This document shows positions 44,360 to 52,294 of a stretch of DNA of 54,306 bases, in pieces. The translations under genes were made by a program, and so were the position numbers. A model generated the notes under the pieces. The model saw nothing but the letters and a program-made list of their open reading frames with translations, was not told where the DNA came from and did no database searches. Location: contig JAJFTV010000139.1 of assembly GCA_021372725.1 (NCBI GenBank), positions 1 through 54,306 of the forward strand, in the 5' to 3' direction. How positions within the stretch are numbered: position 1 is the first letter of the stretch; each line of letters begins with the position of its first letter. This DNA comes from Chloroflexota bacterium (GTDB lineage: Bacteria; Chloroflexota; Anaerolineae; Anaerolineales; Anaerolineaceae).

Positions 44360-44666
44360 AAATCTCGCCAATCTCGACCGGTTGATCCACGAACCTGCCC
44401 GTCTTTCGATCATGACCGCCCTTTCGGTGGTGCAAAGTGCCGACTTTACCTTTCTCAAGAACATCACCGGGTTGTCCGTAGGAAATCTTTCCAACCATCT
44501 CGCAAAACTTGAAGAAGGAGGATTTATACAGATCACCAAGGGTTTTGTCAAAAACCGCCCGAACACGATGATTACCATCACCGCGCAAGGAAGCCGGGCG
44601 ATTGAAATTCATTGGATGCGGTTGAAATCACTGTATGAGGAGTCGAAGAAATTGAAAAAAGGATGA
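44343..44666 (+). CDS. Winged-helix transcriptional regulator
   Basis: A 107-residue DNA-binding protein of the short MarR-like winged-helix group (HTH_27 type). It starts at a GTG with GAGG six bases before, overlapping the membrane-protein gene by 17 bases. The recognition helix lies in FLKNITGLSVGNLSNHLAKL, and the wing in ITKGFVKNRPNTMITITAQG. It has no ligand-binding domain beyond the C-terminal helix, which probably mediates dimerisation. It most likely represses its own operon through the repeated half-sites at 43667-43703. Confidence 0.88.
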   Translation: MTNPFENLANLDRLIHEPARLSIMTALSVVQSADFTFLKNITGLSVGNLSNHLAKLEEGGFIQITKGFVKNRPNTMITITAQGSRAIEIHWMRLKSLYEESKKLKKG

Positions 44667-44767
44667 GACAATGGAAGGAGCTCCACATCGAGTAGCAGCA
44701 AGTAAACCTGATGCGCTCCGGCGGGTTATAATACCTGTGATATGCAATCAAAAAACCCTTCCTGAGC

Positions 44768-46300
44768 ATGCTAAATTTGGAAATGGTAAATGCCACGATG
44801 AAAAAACCGACCTGGTTTAGAAAGCTCTTCAAACCTTTGCCAGCCGACAAGAGAAAAGAGGTTATTGATGAAATAACCCCGTCTGCCTCGCCCAACTTTG
44901 ACTTTTTCCTATTAGTTGTATTATCTTGCAGTATTGCTACTTTGGGTCTAATCACGGATTCGCCGGCTGTGATTATAGGAGCAATGCTGGTAGCTCCTTT
45001 AATGTCGCCGATTATCGGTATTGGTCTGGCTTCCATTACAGGGGACACAATATTATTACGAAATGCTTTATCTGCATTGTTACTGGGAGCAGCAATGGCC
45101 ATAGCTTTGGCGGCATTGATGACCCTGGTCAATAACCATCTCCCGTTCTTCAGTATCCAGGAATTGCCGAAAGAGGTTCTGGCCCGTACTCGCCCAACAC
45201 CGATTGATCTGATCATCGCCCTGGCAGGCGGTATTGCCGCTGCCTACGCAGTAACTCAACCCAATATTTCTGCCGCTCTTCCAGGGGTGGCCATTGCCAC
45301 AGCCTTAATGCCCCCCCTTTGTACAATTGGGATTGGCATCGCTCTAAATCGTTGGGATGTTGCTGGTGGGGCTACACTACTGTTTGTAACAAATACCATT
45401 ACAATTGCTTTCGCGGCATTATTGGTTTTTTTTCTACGCGGATTTTCATCCGATTTTCACACAGCCAATCACAAACTTCCAAGAAACCTGATTATAGCGG
45501 CATTATTGACTGCTTTTTTATTGGTGCCCCTTTCGTACTATAGCGTAAAATTTTTCAGGGAAGCCTCTGAAAACAGGGAGATCAACACGGTTGTAGAAAA
45601 TGAGGTCAGTAAACTGGGTAATGTAGAACTGGTCGAGTTAAACACCAAACGAAACGGCGACAATCTGAACATGGTGATTACTATTCGTACAAGCGCTTCG
45701 TTAAGCTACGAACAGGTCGTAAATTTACAAAAAGCCATTGTCGATGAAATTAACCGGCCGGTATCCTTAAAAATCAGCCAGGTCATTGCCGAAAATCTCG
45801 ACCCATTGATCCCACCCACGCCAACATTAACTCCAACGCAAACGTTAACTTCAACACCCGGGCCCAGTCCAACAGCTACTGATACACCCACTTCAACCAT
45901 AACCGCCTCACCTACGGTTACGATGACTGCAACGAATACCCAGACACCGCTGCCATCGACGACACCTTCAGCAACACCCACACCGGCGAATGGAGAAATT
46001 GTCAGGTTTTCATTACCCGGTCTAAAAATATATCAACGCCCAGGTGGTCCAGCTATTGGAAATTTACTTCCCGGTCAAAAAGTTACGATACTTTATGGGA
46101 AAGAGCTGTATAACGGTTTGATCTGGATAGAAATTCAAGATTCGGATGGGCGTATTGGCTGGCTGCCTGAAGTATTCATCCAATTACTTCTTCCAACCCC
46201 AACGTCAACAAGCTCACCTACCTCCACTTTGGCTACACCCACATCCACATTGTTCCCAAGCATGACTCCCTCTTTAGCACCCATGCCGACTTCATCGTAA
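44768..46300 (+). CDS. DUF389 membrane protein with C-terminal SH3-like domain
   Basis: A 510-residue protein. Residues about 45-275 are the DUF389 (TIGR00341-like) membrane domain with several helices: LLVVLSCSIATLGLITDSPA, VIIGAMLVAPLMSPIIGIG and GVAIATALMPPLCTIGIGIAL. A soluble region follows, then a Thr/Pro-rich linker (about 345-410) and an SH3-like domain (LKIYQRPGGPAIGNLLPGQK, then WIEIQDSDGRIGWLPEVFI), and finally a second Ser/Thr/Pro tail. DUF389 proteins are of unknown function. The SH3 part implies that the C-terminus is outside, near the cell wall. The start is uncertain; an in-frame ATG at 44798 is also possible. The wHTH operon lies about 100 bases upstream. Confidence 0.82.
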   Translation: MLNLEMVNATMKKPTWFRKLFKPLPADKRKEVIDEITPSASPNFDFFLLVVLSCSIATLGLITDSPAVIIGAMLVAPLMSPIIGIGLASITGDTILLRNALSALLLGAAMAIALAALMTLVNNHLPFFSIQELPKEVLARTRPTPIDLIIALAGGIAAAYAVTQPNISAALPGVAIATALMPPLCTIGIGIALNRWDVAGGATLLFVTNTITIAFAALLVFFLRGFSSDFHTANHKLPRNLIIAALLTAFLLVPLSYYSVKFFREASENREINTVVENEVSKLGNVELVELNTKRNGDNLNMVITIRTSASLSYEQVVNLQKAIVDEINRPVSLKISQVIAENLDPLIPPTPTLTPTQTLTSTPGPSPTATDTPTSTITASPTVTMTATNTQTPLPSTTPSATPTPANGEIVRFSLPGLKIYQRPGGPAIGNLLPGQKVTILYGKELYNGLIWIEIQDSDGRIGWLPEVFIQLLLPTPTSTSSPTSTLATPTSTLFPSMTPSLAPMPTSS

Positions 46301-46393
46301 AATACCGCAGGATTGTAGGATTCAAACCTTCACCAGAACAGTTCAAAGCCGGATTGCATCTTAAGCAGCGCTCCACAAGTTTATCGCTCTCTC

Positions 46394-46422
46394 TTGCTGG
46401 AGATAGTCGAAAATGCTATAAT
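46394..46422 (+). promoter_or_regulatory. Promoter of the tRNA-Arg gene
   Basis: TTGCTG (46394-46399) and TATAAT (46417-46422, preceded by TGC as an extended -10) are 17 bases apart, placing the start near 46429, just before the tRNA. Confidence 0.65.
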
Positions 46423-46435
46423 CCGAATTGCCTGT

Positions 46436-46509
46436 ACCCCAGTGGCTCAAATGGACAGAGCGAGGCACTCCTAACGCCTAGGTTGTGGGTTCGAATCCCA
46501 CCTGGGGTA
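46436..46509 (+). tRNA. tRNA-Arg (anticodon CCT)
   Basis: The cloverleaf folds fully. The acceptor stem is ACCCCAG/CTGGGGT (7 pairs) and the D stem GCTC/GAGC. The anticodon arm AGGCA-CTCCTAA-CGCCT has CCT at 46470-46472 and one A-C mismatch at its base. The variable loop is AGGTT, and the T arm is GTGGG-TTCGAAT-CCCAC. The discriminator is A46509 and CCA is not encoded. It reads AGG codons. A promoter lies just upstream and a MITE-like element begins about 117 bases downstream. Confidence 0.93.
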
Positions 46510-46693
46510 TCTTTCGAGACAATGTTCGAACCGTTCCCATTACTGCCGGTGAGATGCCTGATTAAGTGTATCAGCCAATTCCTCATAGCGCAAAAAGCAT
46601 TTCGTGATTCTGTCTGGTATTTCGTAGGGGCTGTCTCAAAAGTAAAATTCACTCGTGAGAATGTAGAAAAGGGTACAGTAACGAATTCTTTTT

Positions 46694-46731
46694 CACCCCA
46701 CCCCTGTATCCCCGCCCCGGCGGGGGCGGGG
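46694..46731 (+). repeat. GC-rich hairpin repeat, copy inside the MITE-like element
   Basis: A 25-base block (46694-46718) is shared exactly with 54246-54270. It leads into a perfect 9-bp stem CCCCGCCCC/GGGGCGGGG (46710-46718 with 46723-46731) with a 4-base loop, followed by ATTTTTATTTTT. The structure could act as a terminator on the plus strand. Confidence 0.65.
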
Positions 46732-46739
46732 ATTTTTAT

Positions 46740-46786
46740 TTTTGTTGGACTTTTTAGCCGTCTTACGGCTAAAAAGTCCAACAAAA
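46740..46786 (+). repeat. Perfect 22-bp inverted repeat
   Basis: Arms 46740-46761 and 46765-46786 are exact reverse complements (GTTGGACTTTTTAGCCGT core) around a 3-base loop. Transcribed, it makes a very stable hairpin. The GTTGGA part is also found at the end of the window after the second GC-rich copy. Confidence 0.85.
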
Positions 46787-46896
46787 CAGTTTTCTCCCCC
46801 TTCCAACTGGAAGGGGGTCGGGGGGTTGGGCGTAGAAGCGGGGTAAAGAGCATATCCTAAGTGGCTGTCCATTCTTTTAGGACAGCCCTTTTTCGT

Positions 46897-47374
46897 TGTC
46901 ATACCTCTCTCCAAAATCTACTAGACCAGGTGGCAGGCTGGTTGTCACCCTGAGTGAAACGAAGGCCTCCCAAGGGTCTGTTTCCACACCCAGTCAAATA
47001 ATCACCGGCTCTTGGGCGGATGCTTCGCTATCGCTCAGCATGACAAGGGCGAGGCGTGGGCATTTAAGGATAATTGTCTGATCGACTCCTGGGTGGATTT
47101 TTGGGTGTGTTCAAAGATCGAACACACCTTACCAATTCCTCGCAAATGCATGTGGTAATCGGCTAACGGGGATGAAGGGATGGAGAGTGTGCCTACAGAT
47201 CCTTTACCGACCGGTACCCGCTGAGGGTATGAAATTTTCCATCAGATTTTTTTGCATTTATAATAGAGCACGAAAATTTACCGGTGCCGCCGGTAGCTCC
47301 AATGCAAAGAGCCTTTCATTGGCATCTATTGCTACTATCGGCCAACTTTTTGAAAGGCAGTTGAAAAATTCATC
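46897..47374 (+). other. Intergenic region with interspersed repeat, no gene seen
   Basis: Positions 46943-46965 and 47022-47045 are imperfect inverted copies of each other (TGTCA..CTGAG and CTCAGCATGACA), a pattern common in interspersed repeats. The rest, up to the next gene at 47375, has short frames only, without ribosome-binding sites or protein-like composition. Confidence 0.45.
46943..47045 (+). repeat. Interspersed repeat with inverted arms
   Basis: The left arm begins TGTCACCCTGAGTGAAACG and the right arm ends CGCTCAGCATGACA. They match as an imperfect inverted repeat about 100 bases across. The right arm recurs in decayed form at 26993-27026. Confidence 0.55.
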
Positions 47375-48517
47375 ATGATCCCTCAAACTCCCCCGGAGAA
47401 GTCTGGTTTTGTACGCTTTATTTCAATTCTCCTGATTGTTGTATTCATCTCGAGCAGCGTCCTGGCAGTATTACTGTTCAATATGAATACAGTGCTTTTG
47501 AATCGTGAAACCTACAAAAAGGTTCTTCTCCAACAGGATGTATACCACCGTATACCTGCCCTGGCTGCTGAACAGATTACCGGTACCGCCGCCACAGAAA
47601 ACTGTGTGGGTGATGCCTGCCGGATGGAATCGGTAGACAATCTGGCGTACTCGATGCAAATCCCCGCTGCTTATCTGGCCAGTCTTGACCAGACGGGCTG
47701 GGAATCCATTTTTTCCGTCCTCATGCCGGCCGATTGGCTGCAAACTCAGACAGAAGGTGTCATCGACCAGATATTTGACGGTTTGAATTCTGCCGACCAA
47801 CCCATCCGTGCAATCATATCCCTGGAAAGTAGGCGCATCCGCCTGAGCGATGGCGATTATCAAAAAATATCCCGCACGGTTTTGGATACAGCTCCGGTCT
47901 GCAACGCGGAGGAGCTTTTAACGCTGGCAGCCATTTTGCTGGGGGGAACCTCTGCCAATCTGCCATTCTGTACCCCAACGGAAGAATTCAGGCCCTGGCT
48001 GGAGACCACGATGGATACAGCAGTGCGCAATGTGATCCAGTCTCTGCCCGCGGAAATTACTATCAACGCCGGCACACTCATTAACACATCGCCGGAAATC
48101 GTTCAACCCGGCGAAACGATGGAGAAATATCCGTTCAATCGAATCAAATGGATGCGGCTGGGTTTTATGCTAAGTCCTCTGATGCCTTTGTTTCTGCTGG
48201 TTCTGATCGGGGCTGTTGCGGTCCGTTCATGGCGTGATGCGGGGCGCTGGTTGGGAATCCCCCTCCTGATATCCGGCATCATCGTGATGGTGATCGCAGC
48301 ACTGGTCCTGTTGACATCACCCTGGCTGGTATCCAACGTTCTCCTGCCGCAGTTTACAATTCAAATCGGTCCCGGCATCCTTCAATTGATCCAGGATGTT
48401 GTTCAATCCATTACACTGCGGTATGTATTTTGGAACGGGTTGGCAGCCTGCATCCTGCTCCTGATCGGTGCAGGATTCTTGCTCATCTCTGTGTTGCATA
48501 AACCCAAACGAGTCTGA
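47375..48517 (+). CDS. Membrane protein with large extracytoplasmic domain, unknown function
   Basis: A 380-residue protein. One N-terminal helix (FISILLIVVFISSSVLAVLLF) is followed by an extracytoplasmic domain (about 40-255). Three helices complete it (LGFMLSPLMPLFLLVLIGAV, WLGIPLLISGIIVMVIAALV and FWNGLAACILLLIGAGFLLI). The outer domain holds four cysteines (ENCVGDACRM, VCNAEEL, LPFCTPTEEF) that may form disulfides. No known family was recognised. The ribosome-binding site is weak. It converges with the SDR/TetR pair. Confidence 0.7.
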   Translation: MIPQTPPEKSGFVRFISILLIVVFISSSVLAVLLFNMNTVLLNRETYKKVLLQQDVYHRIPALAAEQITGTAATENCVGDACRMESVDNLAYSMQIPAAYLASLDQTGWESIFSVLMPADWLQTQTEGVIDQIFDGLNSADQPIRAIISLESRRIRLSDGDYQKISRTVLDTAPVCNAEELLTLAAILLGGTSANLPFCTPTEEFRPWLETTMDTAVRNVIQSLPAEITINAGTLINTSPEIVQPGETMEKYPFNRIKWMRLGFMLSPLMPLFLLVLIGAVAVRSWRDAGRWLGIPLLISGIIVMVIAALVLLTSPWLVSNVLLPQFTIQIGPGILQLIQDVVQSITLRYVFWNGLAACILLLIGAGFLLISVLHKPKRV

Positions 48518-48541
48518 TCCTGGCTGTTAATTATTCCCCGC

Positions 48542-49531
48542 TCAATGTTTCTTGCACCTTTCCCTTTCGCTCCACCAATCAAGTGTGTCAGCAATGGAGA
48601 TGCGCAATCCCCTGGGGTTGTGTCCCAATTCCAGACGCGCCTTTTCGCGGCTGAAGACCGAATTATCCTGCAAAGTTTGCAGGGAATAGCGCGTAAAACG
48701 GGGGACCTGTTTTGTAATCGTGTAAATGGGCTCCATGATCCTGGCAAAAATCGATGCCAGGCTGATGGGCAAGGTGATGGACGGTGCCCGGTTGCCCACA
48801 AGTTCGTGGACAATCTGCATAATCTCGCGCACCAAAATGCGCGTACCAGAAAGAATGTAAACCTCGCCGGTTCTGCCATATTTGCAGGCCAGTATCAACC
48901 CGTTGGCAACATCCCGGACATCCACAAAATCATACGCACCATCCACCAGAAAATGGAAATGACTCCTGGAGAAGTTCAAAATGGTTTGCCCCATTTCTGA
49001 ATGGCGAAAATCATACGGACCGATGACACCCGTCGGGCAGACTATCACGGCATTCAAGCCGCGGGTAACAGCTTCCTGGATTACCAGTGTTCCGTTTGCC
49101 TTGGTACGGTCATACGTTCCTTTTGGGCCGTCTGCTGCAATGGGCGTGTTTTCATCCACGGTCACACCATGCGGCATCCGTTTGAAGGCATGGATTGAGC
49201 TGGTGTGTACGAACCGTTTGACCCCCGTTTTCAGCGCGGCGTTGGCAACGTTGCGGGTACCCTGCACATTGACCTTTTCCATCATGTTTTCGGATCCAGG
49301 CAGAATGGATATGATACCTGCAAGGTGGTAAACCGTATCCACTCCTTGCATGGCAGCTTCCAGGGCAGGTGGATCCAACACATCCGCCTCGACCAGCTCA
49401 ACATTCAGCCCTTCCAGGGACGTGACGTCTTCACCCGGCAGGATCATCGCCCGCACCTGCTCATTTTGAGCGAGCAGCTCCCGGATCAACACATTGCCCA
49501 CGTGACCCGCTGCACCTGTGACTAAAATCAT
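48542..49531 (-). CDS. NAD(P)-dependent extended SDR epimerase/dehydratase-like protein
   Basis: Oxidoreductase-like protein of the extended short-chain dehydrogenase family, 329 residues. It has the Rossmann motif VTGAAGHVGNVLIREL at the N-terminus, HTSSIHAFKR in the active-site region and YDRTKANG as the YxxxK catalytic pair. The later GPYDFRHSEMG and FVDVRDVANGLILA are common in the family. The start overlaps the upstream TetR gene's stop (ATGA). The substrate (nucleotide sugar, dihydroflavonol-like or steroid-like) cannot be named. It is probably controlled by the TetR protein encoded before it. Confidence 0.9.
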   Translation of the reverse strand: MILVTGAAGHVGNVLIRELLAQNEQVRAMILPGEDVTSLEGLNVELVEADVLDPPALEAAMQGVDTVYHLAGIISILPGSENMMEKVNVQGTRNVANAALKTGVKRFVHTSSIHAFKRMPHGVTVDENTPIAADGPKGTYDRTKANGTLVIQEAVTRGLNAVIVCPTGVIGPYDFRHSEMGQTILNFSRSHFHFLVDGAYDFVDVRDVANGLILACKYGRTGEVYILSGTRILVREIMQIVHELVGNRAPSITLPISLASIFARIMEPIYTITKQVPRFTRYSLQTLQDNSVFSREKARLELGHNPRGLRISIADTLDWWSERERCKKH

Positions 49532-50154
49532 TTTAACCTCTTGAAACCATCCAGCAGGATGGAAATACTTTTTTGTGCGGGTTTCCCGCCACCAAAACCG
49601 TTCAACGAGGATGAGCCTGCGCTGGAACGCGAGAGAAGCATCCCCTGCAGAAGCAGCCCGACGGCCAGTGATATGAGGGTACGGGCACCTGCCTGGGGAT
49701 CCATATCGGCAAGGCTTCCTTCCTGGATGCCCTTTTCGATCATCTTCGCAAAATAGGATTCATAACGTTGGAAGGGGGCAATGACCGCATTCCATACCTC
49801 CGGATCGCGCGAGGCCTGCATCCAGAATTCAAACAAGATGAGAATCTGACCCCGGTAGCGAAGGAAAATTTCATCGATCATTTTCGCCATGGAAGAAAGC
49901 GCCTCAGGAAAGGGGGTTTCCTCCAATACGATACTTTCCAACCGGGTGTCCAAATCGGCCAGCCAGGACTCCAATAGCGCCACAAACAGGTCATTTTTAC
50001 TGGCGAAATGATGATAAAACGCCCCTTTGCTCACGTCAGCCGTATTGCAGATCACCGCCACACCTGTGGCATCATAGCCATGTTCTGCAAAAAGGGTGGC
50101 GGCTGCCTGCATGATACGCTGCCTTGTTAATTCGCTGCGGGTTTGATTTTTCAT
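49528..50154 (-). CDS. TetR-family transcriptional regulator
   Basis: Repressor of 208 residues. The N-terminal helix-turn-helix (about 10-56) reads RQRIMQAAATLFAEHGYDAT, then VSKGAFYHHFASKNDLFVAL, the canonical TetR signature. The C-terminal ligand-binding domain is variable as usual. It heads a two-gene unit with the SDR gene (ATGA overlap), so it probably controls its own operon. A GC-rich imperfect palindrome at 50165-50178 lies between its candidate -10 and its start. Confidence 0.93.
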   Translation of the reverse strand: MKNQTRSELTRQRIMQAAATLFAEHGYDATGVAVICNTADVSKGAFYHHFASKNDLFVALLESWLADLDTRLESIVLEETPFPEALSSMAKMIDEIFLRYRGQILILFEFWMQASRDPEVWNAVIAPFQRYESYFAKMIEKGIQEGSLADMDPQAGARTLISLAVGLLLQGMLLSRSSAGSSSLNGFGGGKPAQKSISILLDGFKRLK

Positions 50155-50164
50155 AATGTATAAA

Positions 50165-50192
50165 ACCGGACGGTCGGTCTGTTTTTATTATA
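50165..50192 (-). promoter_or_regulatory. TetR-operon promoter and candidate operator
   Basis: On the minus strand TATAAT (50192-50187) precedes ACCGACCGTCCGGT (50178-50165), an imperfect palindrome of the type bound by TetR proteins, placed around the transcription start. A clear -35 was not found. Confidence 0.5.
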
Positions 50193-50306
50193 CAACAAGA
50201 TCGCATTTACTGCATCGTTTTATCTCCCGTTCCCTGAAGAAATGGCGGTATAATCTTTCAGTTTACAGGGGAATCGGTATTCTGCCTCTGCCAACCGACC
50301 AAATTT

Positions 50307-51203
50307 ATGGGTGAAATTGCTGGCATCTTTAGCGCCTTTTTCTGGGCCTGCTCCTCCACGCTTTTCAGTGAAGGTACACGGCGTTTCGGAGCAGGGTCGG
50401 TAAACCGCATTCGGCTGATAATCGGCCTGTCTCTTTTCATGATCGTCAATACCGTCCTGTACGGTTCCCCTCTCCCGTTTGACGCAGAGCCCAGACGCTG
50501 GTTGTATTTTGGCCTCTCGGGTATTCTGGGGCTGGCCATTGGGGACGGGTTGATGTACACGGCCTACAATCTGATCGGCACCCGTCGAGCCATGCTGGTC
50601 ACTGCCTTCTCCCCCATCCTCAGCTCCCTTTTTGCCTGGCTAATTCTGGGTGAAACGCTGGCACCGTTGACGCTGGCCGGCATTCTGCTGACTGTCTTGG
50701 GTGTGGGGGTGGTTGTTCTGGAAGGAAAAGAAATCGGCCAGGGAGGCAGCCATCGCAAGACTTATATACAAGGGCTGCTGGCCAGTTTTATTGCCGTGCT
50801 GATGTATGCCCTGGGAACAATTTTGTCCAAGATGGGTCTGTCCGATGGCTTTTCCACCGTTTCCGGGGTGACAATGCGAATGGTTTTTGCCAATCTGGTT
50901 GCCTGGTTGCCGGTATTGGTCACCCGGCAAACCAGCGAAATGTTTCAAAAATTCCATGAAGACCCCAAAGCCATGCGCTATGTGCTCATCGGCAGCATGA
51001 TTGGGCCCTTTGGAGGAGTGTGGCTCAACTTTGTGGCGCTGCAAAACACGTCTGTTGGTATTGCATCAACACTTACCTCCTGTGCGCCGATCTTTCTTTT
51101 ACCGATTTCCAGGTTGGTTTACAAAGAAAAACTCAGTTGGCGGGCTGTGGCAGGAACGTTGGTGGCCATTGCAGGTGTGGCGGTCATTTTTCTGGTGAAA
51201 TAA
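50307..51203 (+). CDS. EamA/DMT-superfamily transporter (second copy)
   Basis: A ten-helix permease of 298 residues with two EamA repeats, similar in layout to 20933-21838. Motifs are IGDGLMYTAYNLIGTRRAML in the first half and GGVWLNFVALQNTSVGIAST near the end, followed by SCAPIFLLPISRLVY. It is divergent from the TetR/SDR pair and may be regulated by it. The substrate is unknown. Confidence 0.88.
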   Translation: MGEIAGIFSAFFWACSSTLFSEGTRRFGAGSVNRIRLIIGLSLFMIVNTVLYGSPLPFDAEPRRWLYFGLSGILGLAIGDGLMYTAYNLIGTRRAMLVTAFSPILSSLFAWLILGETLAPLTLAGILLTVLGVGVVVLEGKEIGQGGSHRKTYIQGLLASFIAVLMYALGTILSKMGLSDGFSTVSGVTMRMVFANLVAWLPVLVTRQTSEMFQKFHEDPKAMRYVLIGSMIGPFGGVWLNFVALQNTSVGIASTLTSCAPIFLLPISRLVYKEKLSWRAVAGTLVAIAGVAVIFLVK

Positions 51204-51248
51204 TCTGTCCGGGGCAAGTTGATCTGCCCCAGGCAATTCAACCTCACC

Positions 51249-52013
51249 TTACTTCCAGATAAACTCCAGGGTACCCGGATCGGGTAACGTCACATTTTGA
51301 GAGGCGGGTTTCACGGTTCCGGCATACTGCGGGAGCGTATTGCAGGATGAATCATGCACAATGCTGGTACAGGAAATGGCAGCGTATGAAACCGTCCATT
51401 CGCCGGAAACATCCAGCGGCATAAAAGCGGTAAAAATACCCGTTTCATCTGTCACCGCGTCATTCCGCAGCTCGCCGGATGCAGAGGTTTGTATCACCGC
51501 AAACTGAACGCCATTGATCGGCACCCCGGCCTCGGTGTGCACCTGTCCCGAGATAATTTGGACATCCACGGGTTTCTGAACAGGGACAGACGTCAAGTCA
51601 TAATCGGTTTCAACCAGAAAGGTAAATATCCAGCCGGTGGATCCATCGGGCAGTTCCACATACAACCATTCATTGCCGGGGGCTTTGGCCAGCACAGTGA
51701 TTTCGTCCCCTTCGTTGAGTTGAAGAAGAGAAGGGAAAAGATAGCCCGGGTTGGTACGCAAATTGACCTGATTTACAAGGACATGTGCAGTAAACGGCTC
51801 GAATATTTGCCGGGAAGGCTCTGTCGTCTCTTCAGGAGCCGTCACCTCAAGAGCCATCTCCGGCGTGGAGGTGGCTGCCGCTGCAGAGAGTGAACTGGAG
51901 GTCTCGCCGGCAAGTGCTTCAGTTACTGCCTCAACCGGTGGCGTTGCGACGGTGATCGTGCAGCCCGTCAATACCAGCAGGGTAAGAATGAGCAAAATGG
52001 TTGTTTTTTTCAT
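51249..52013 (-). CDS. Lipoprotein with SH3-like and Ig/carboxypeptidase-regulatory-like domains
   Basis: Surface lipoprotein, 254 residues. The signal ends LTLLVLTGC, and an Ala/Ser/Thr/Glu-rich linker runs to about residue 70. An SH3b-like domain (about 78-135) shows VNLRTNPGYLFPSLLQLNEG and LYVELPDGSTGWIFTFLV. Residues about 150-254 form a beta-sandwich like carboxypeptidase regulatory domains (ISGQVHTEAGVPINGVQFAV, then VTDETGIFTAFMPL), with two cysteine pairs. No catalytic residues were seen. A wall-binding or adhesion function is inferred. Confidence 0.82.
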   Translation of the reverse strand: MKKTTILLILTLLVLTGCTITVATPPVEAVTEALAGETSSSLSAAAATSTPEMALEVTAPEETTEPSRQIFEPFTAHVLVNQVNLRTNPGYLFPSLLQLNEGDEITVLAKAPGNEWLYVELPDGSTGWIFTFLVETDYDLTSVPVQKPVDVQIISGQVHTEAGVPINGVQFAVIQTSASGELRNDAVTDETGIFTAFMPLDVSGEWTVSYAAISCTSIVHDSSCNTLPQYAGTVKPASQNVTLPDPGTLEFIWK

Positions 52014-52294
52014 TGAACAAATCCCGTCTTTTGAATATACATATTATCAATAACCTGAACTGCTGCAATATGGGTGCAAGAAATGAGCCCTCCAGTATTA
52101 TATTTCAAGATTATGGACTCCCCGAACAAATTGCACCCTTTTCATAAACACCTGTCATGATGGATACGCTGCCATTCCAGCTTCGATGGAATTCAAACAA
52201 TTTGGCTATCACTTCTTAACAACTATTAAATATATACTTTTTATACTCAACATTGTACAAAAGGTATCACACATATTTGTTTTGGAGATTTTAC

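Larger units (their letters stand above)
46626..46890 (+). mobile_element. 265-bp MITE-like element
   Basis: The ends are imperfect terminal inverted repeats: AGGGGCTGTCTCAAAAG at the left and the reverse of AAGGGCTGTCCTAAAAG at the right (14 of 17 identical). Both sides carry the 6-base direct repeat TTTCGT (46620-46625 and 46891-46896), as expected for a target-site duplication. There is no transposase gene. Inside lie the GC-rich hairpin (46710-46731), a perfect 22-bp inverted repeat (46740-46786) and a 9-bp CCCCCTTCC/GGAAGGGGG hairpin. GGGGCTGTCTCAAAAG-type ends are typical of IS-related elements, and a 16-base solo end is at 32570-32585. Confidence 0.6.

Noticed and set aside
46354..46860. 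168-residue frame across the tRNA and MITE-like element
   Set aside because: It runs through a complete tRNA gene and repeat hairpins. Its proline/glycine-rich part simply translates the GC-rich repeat.
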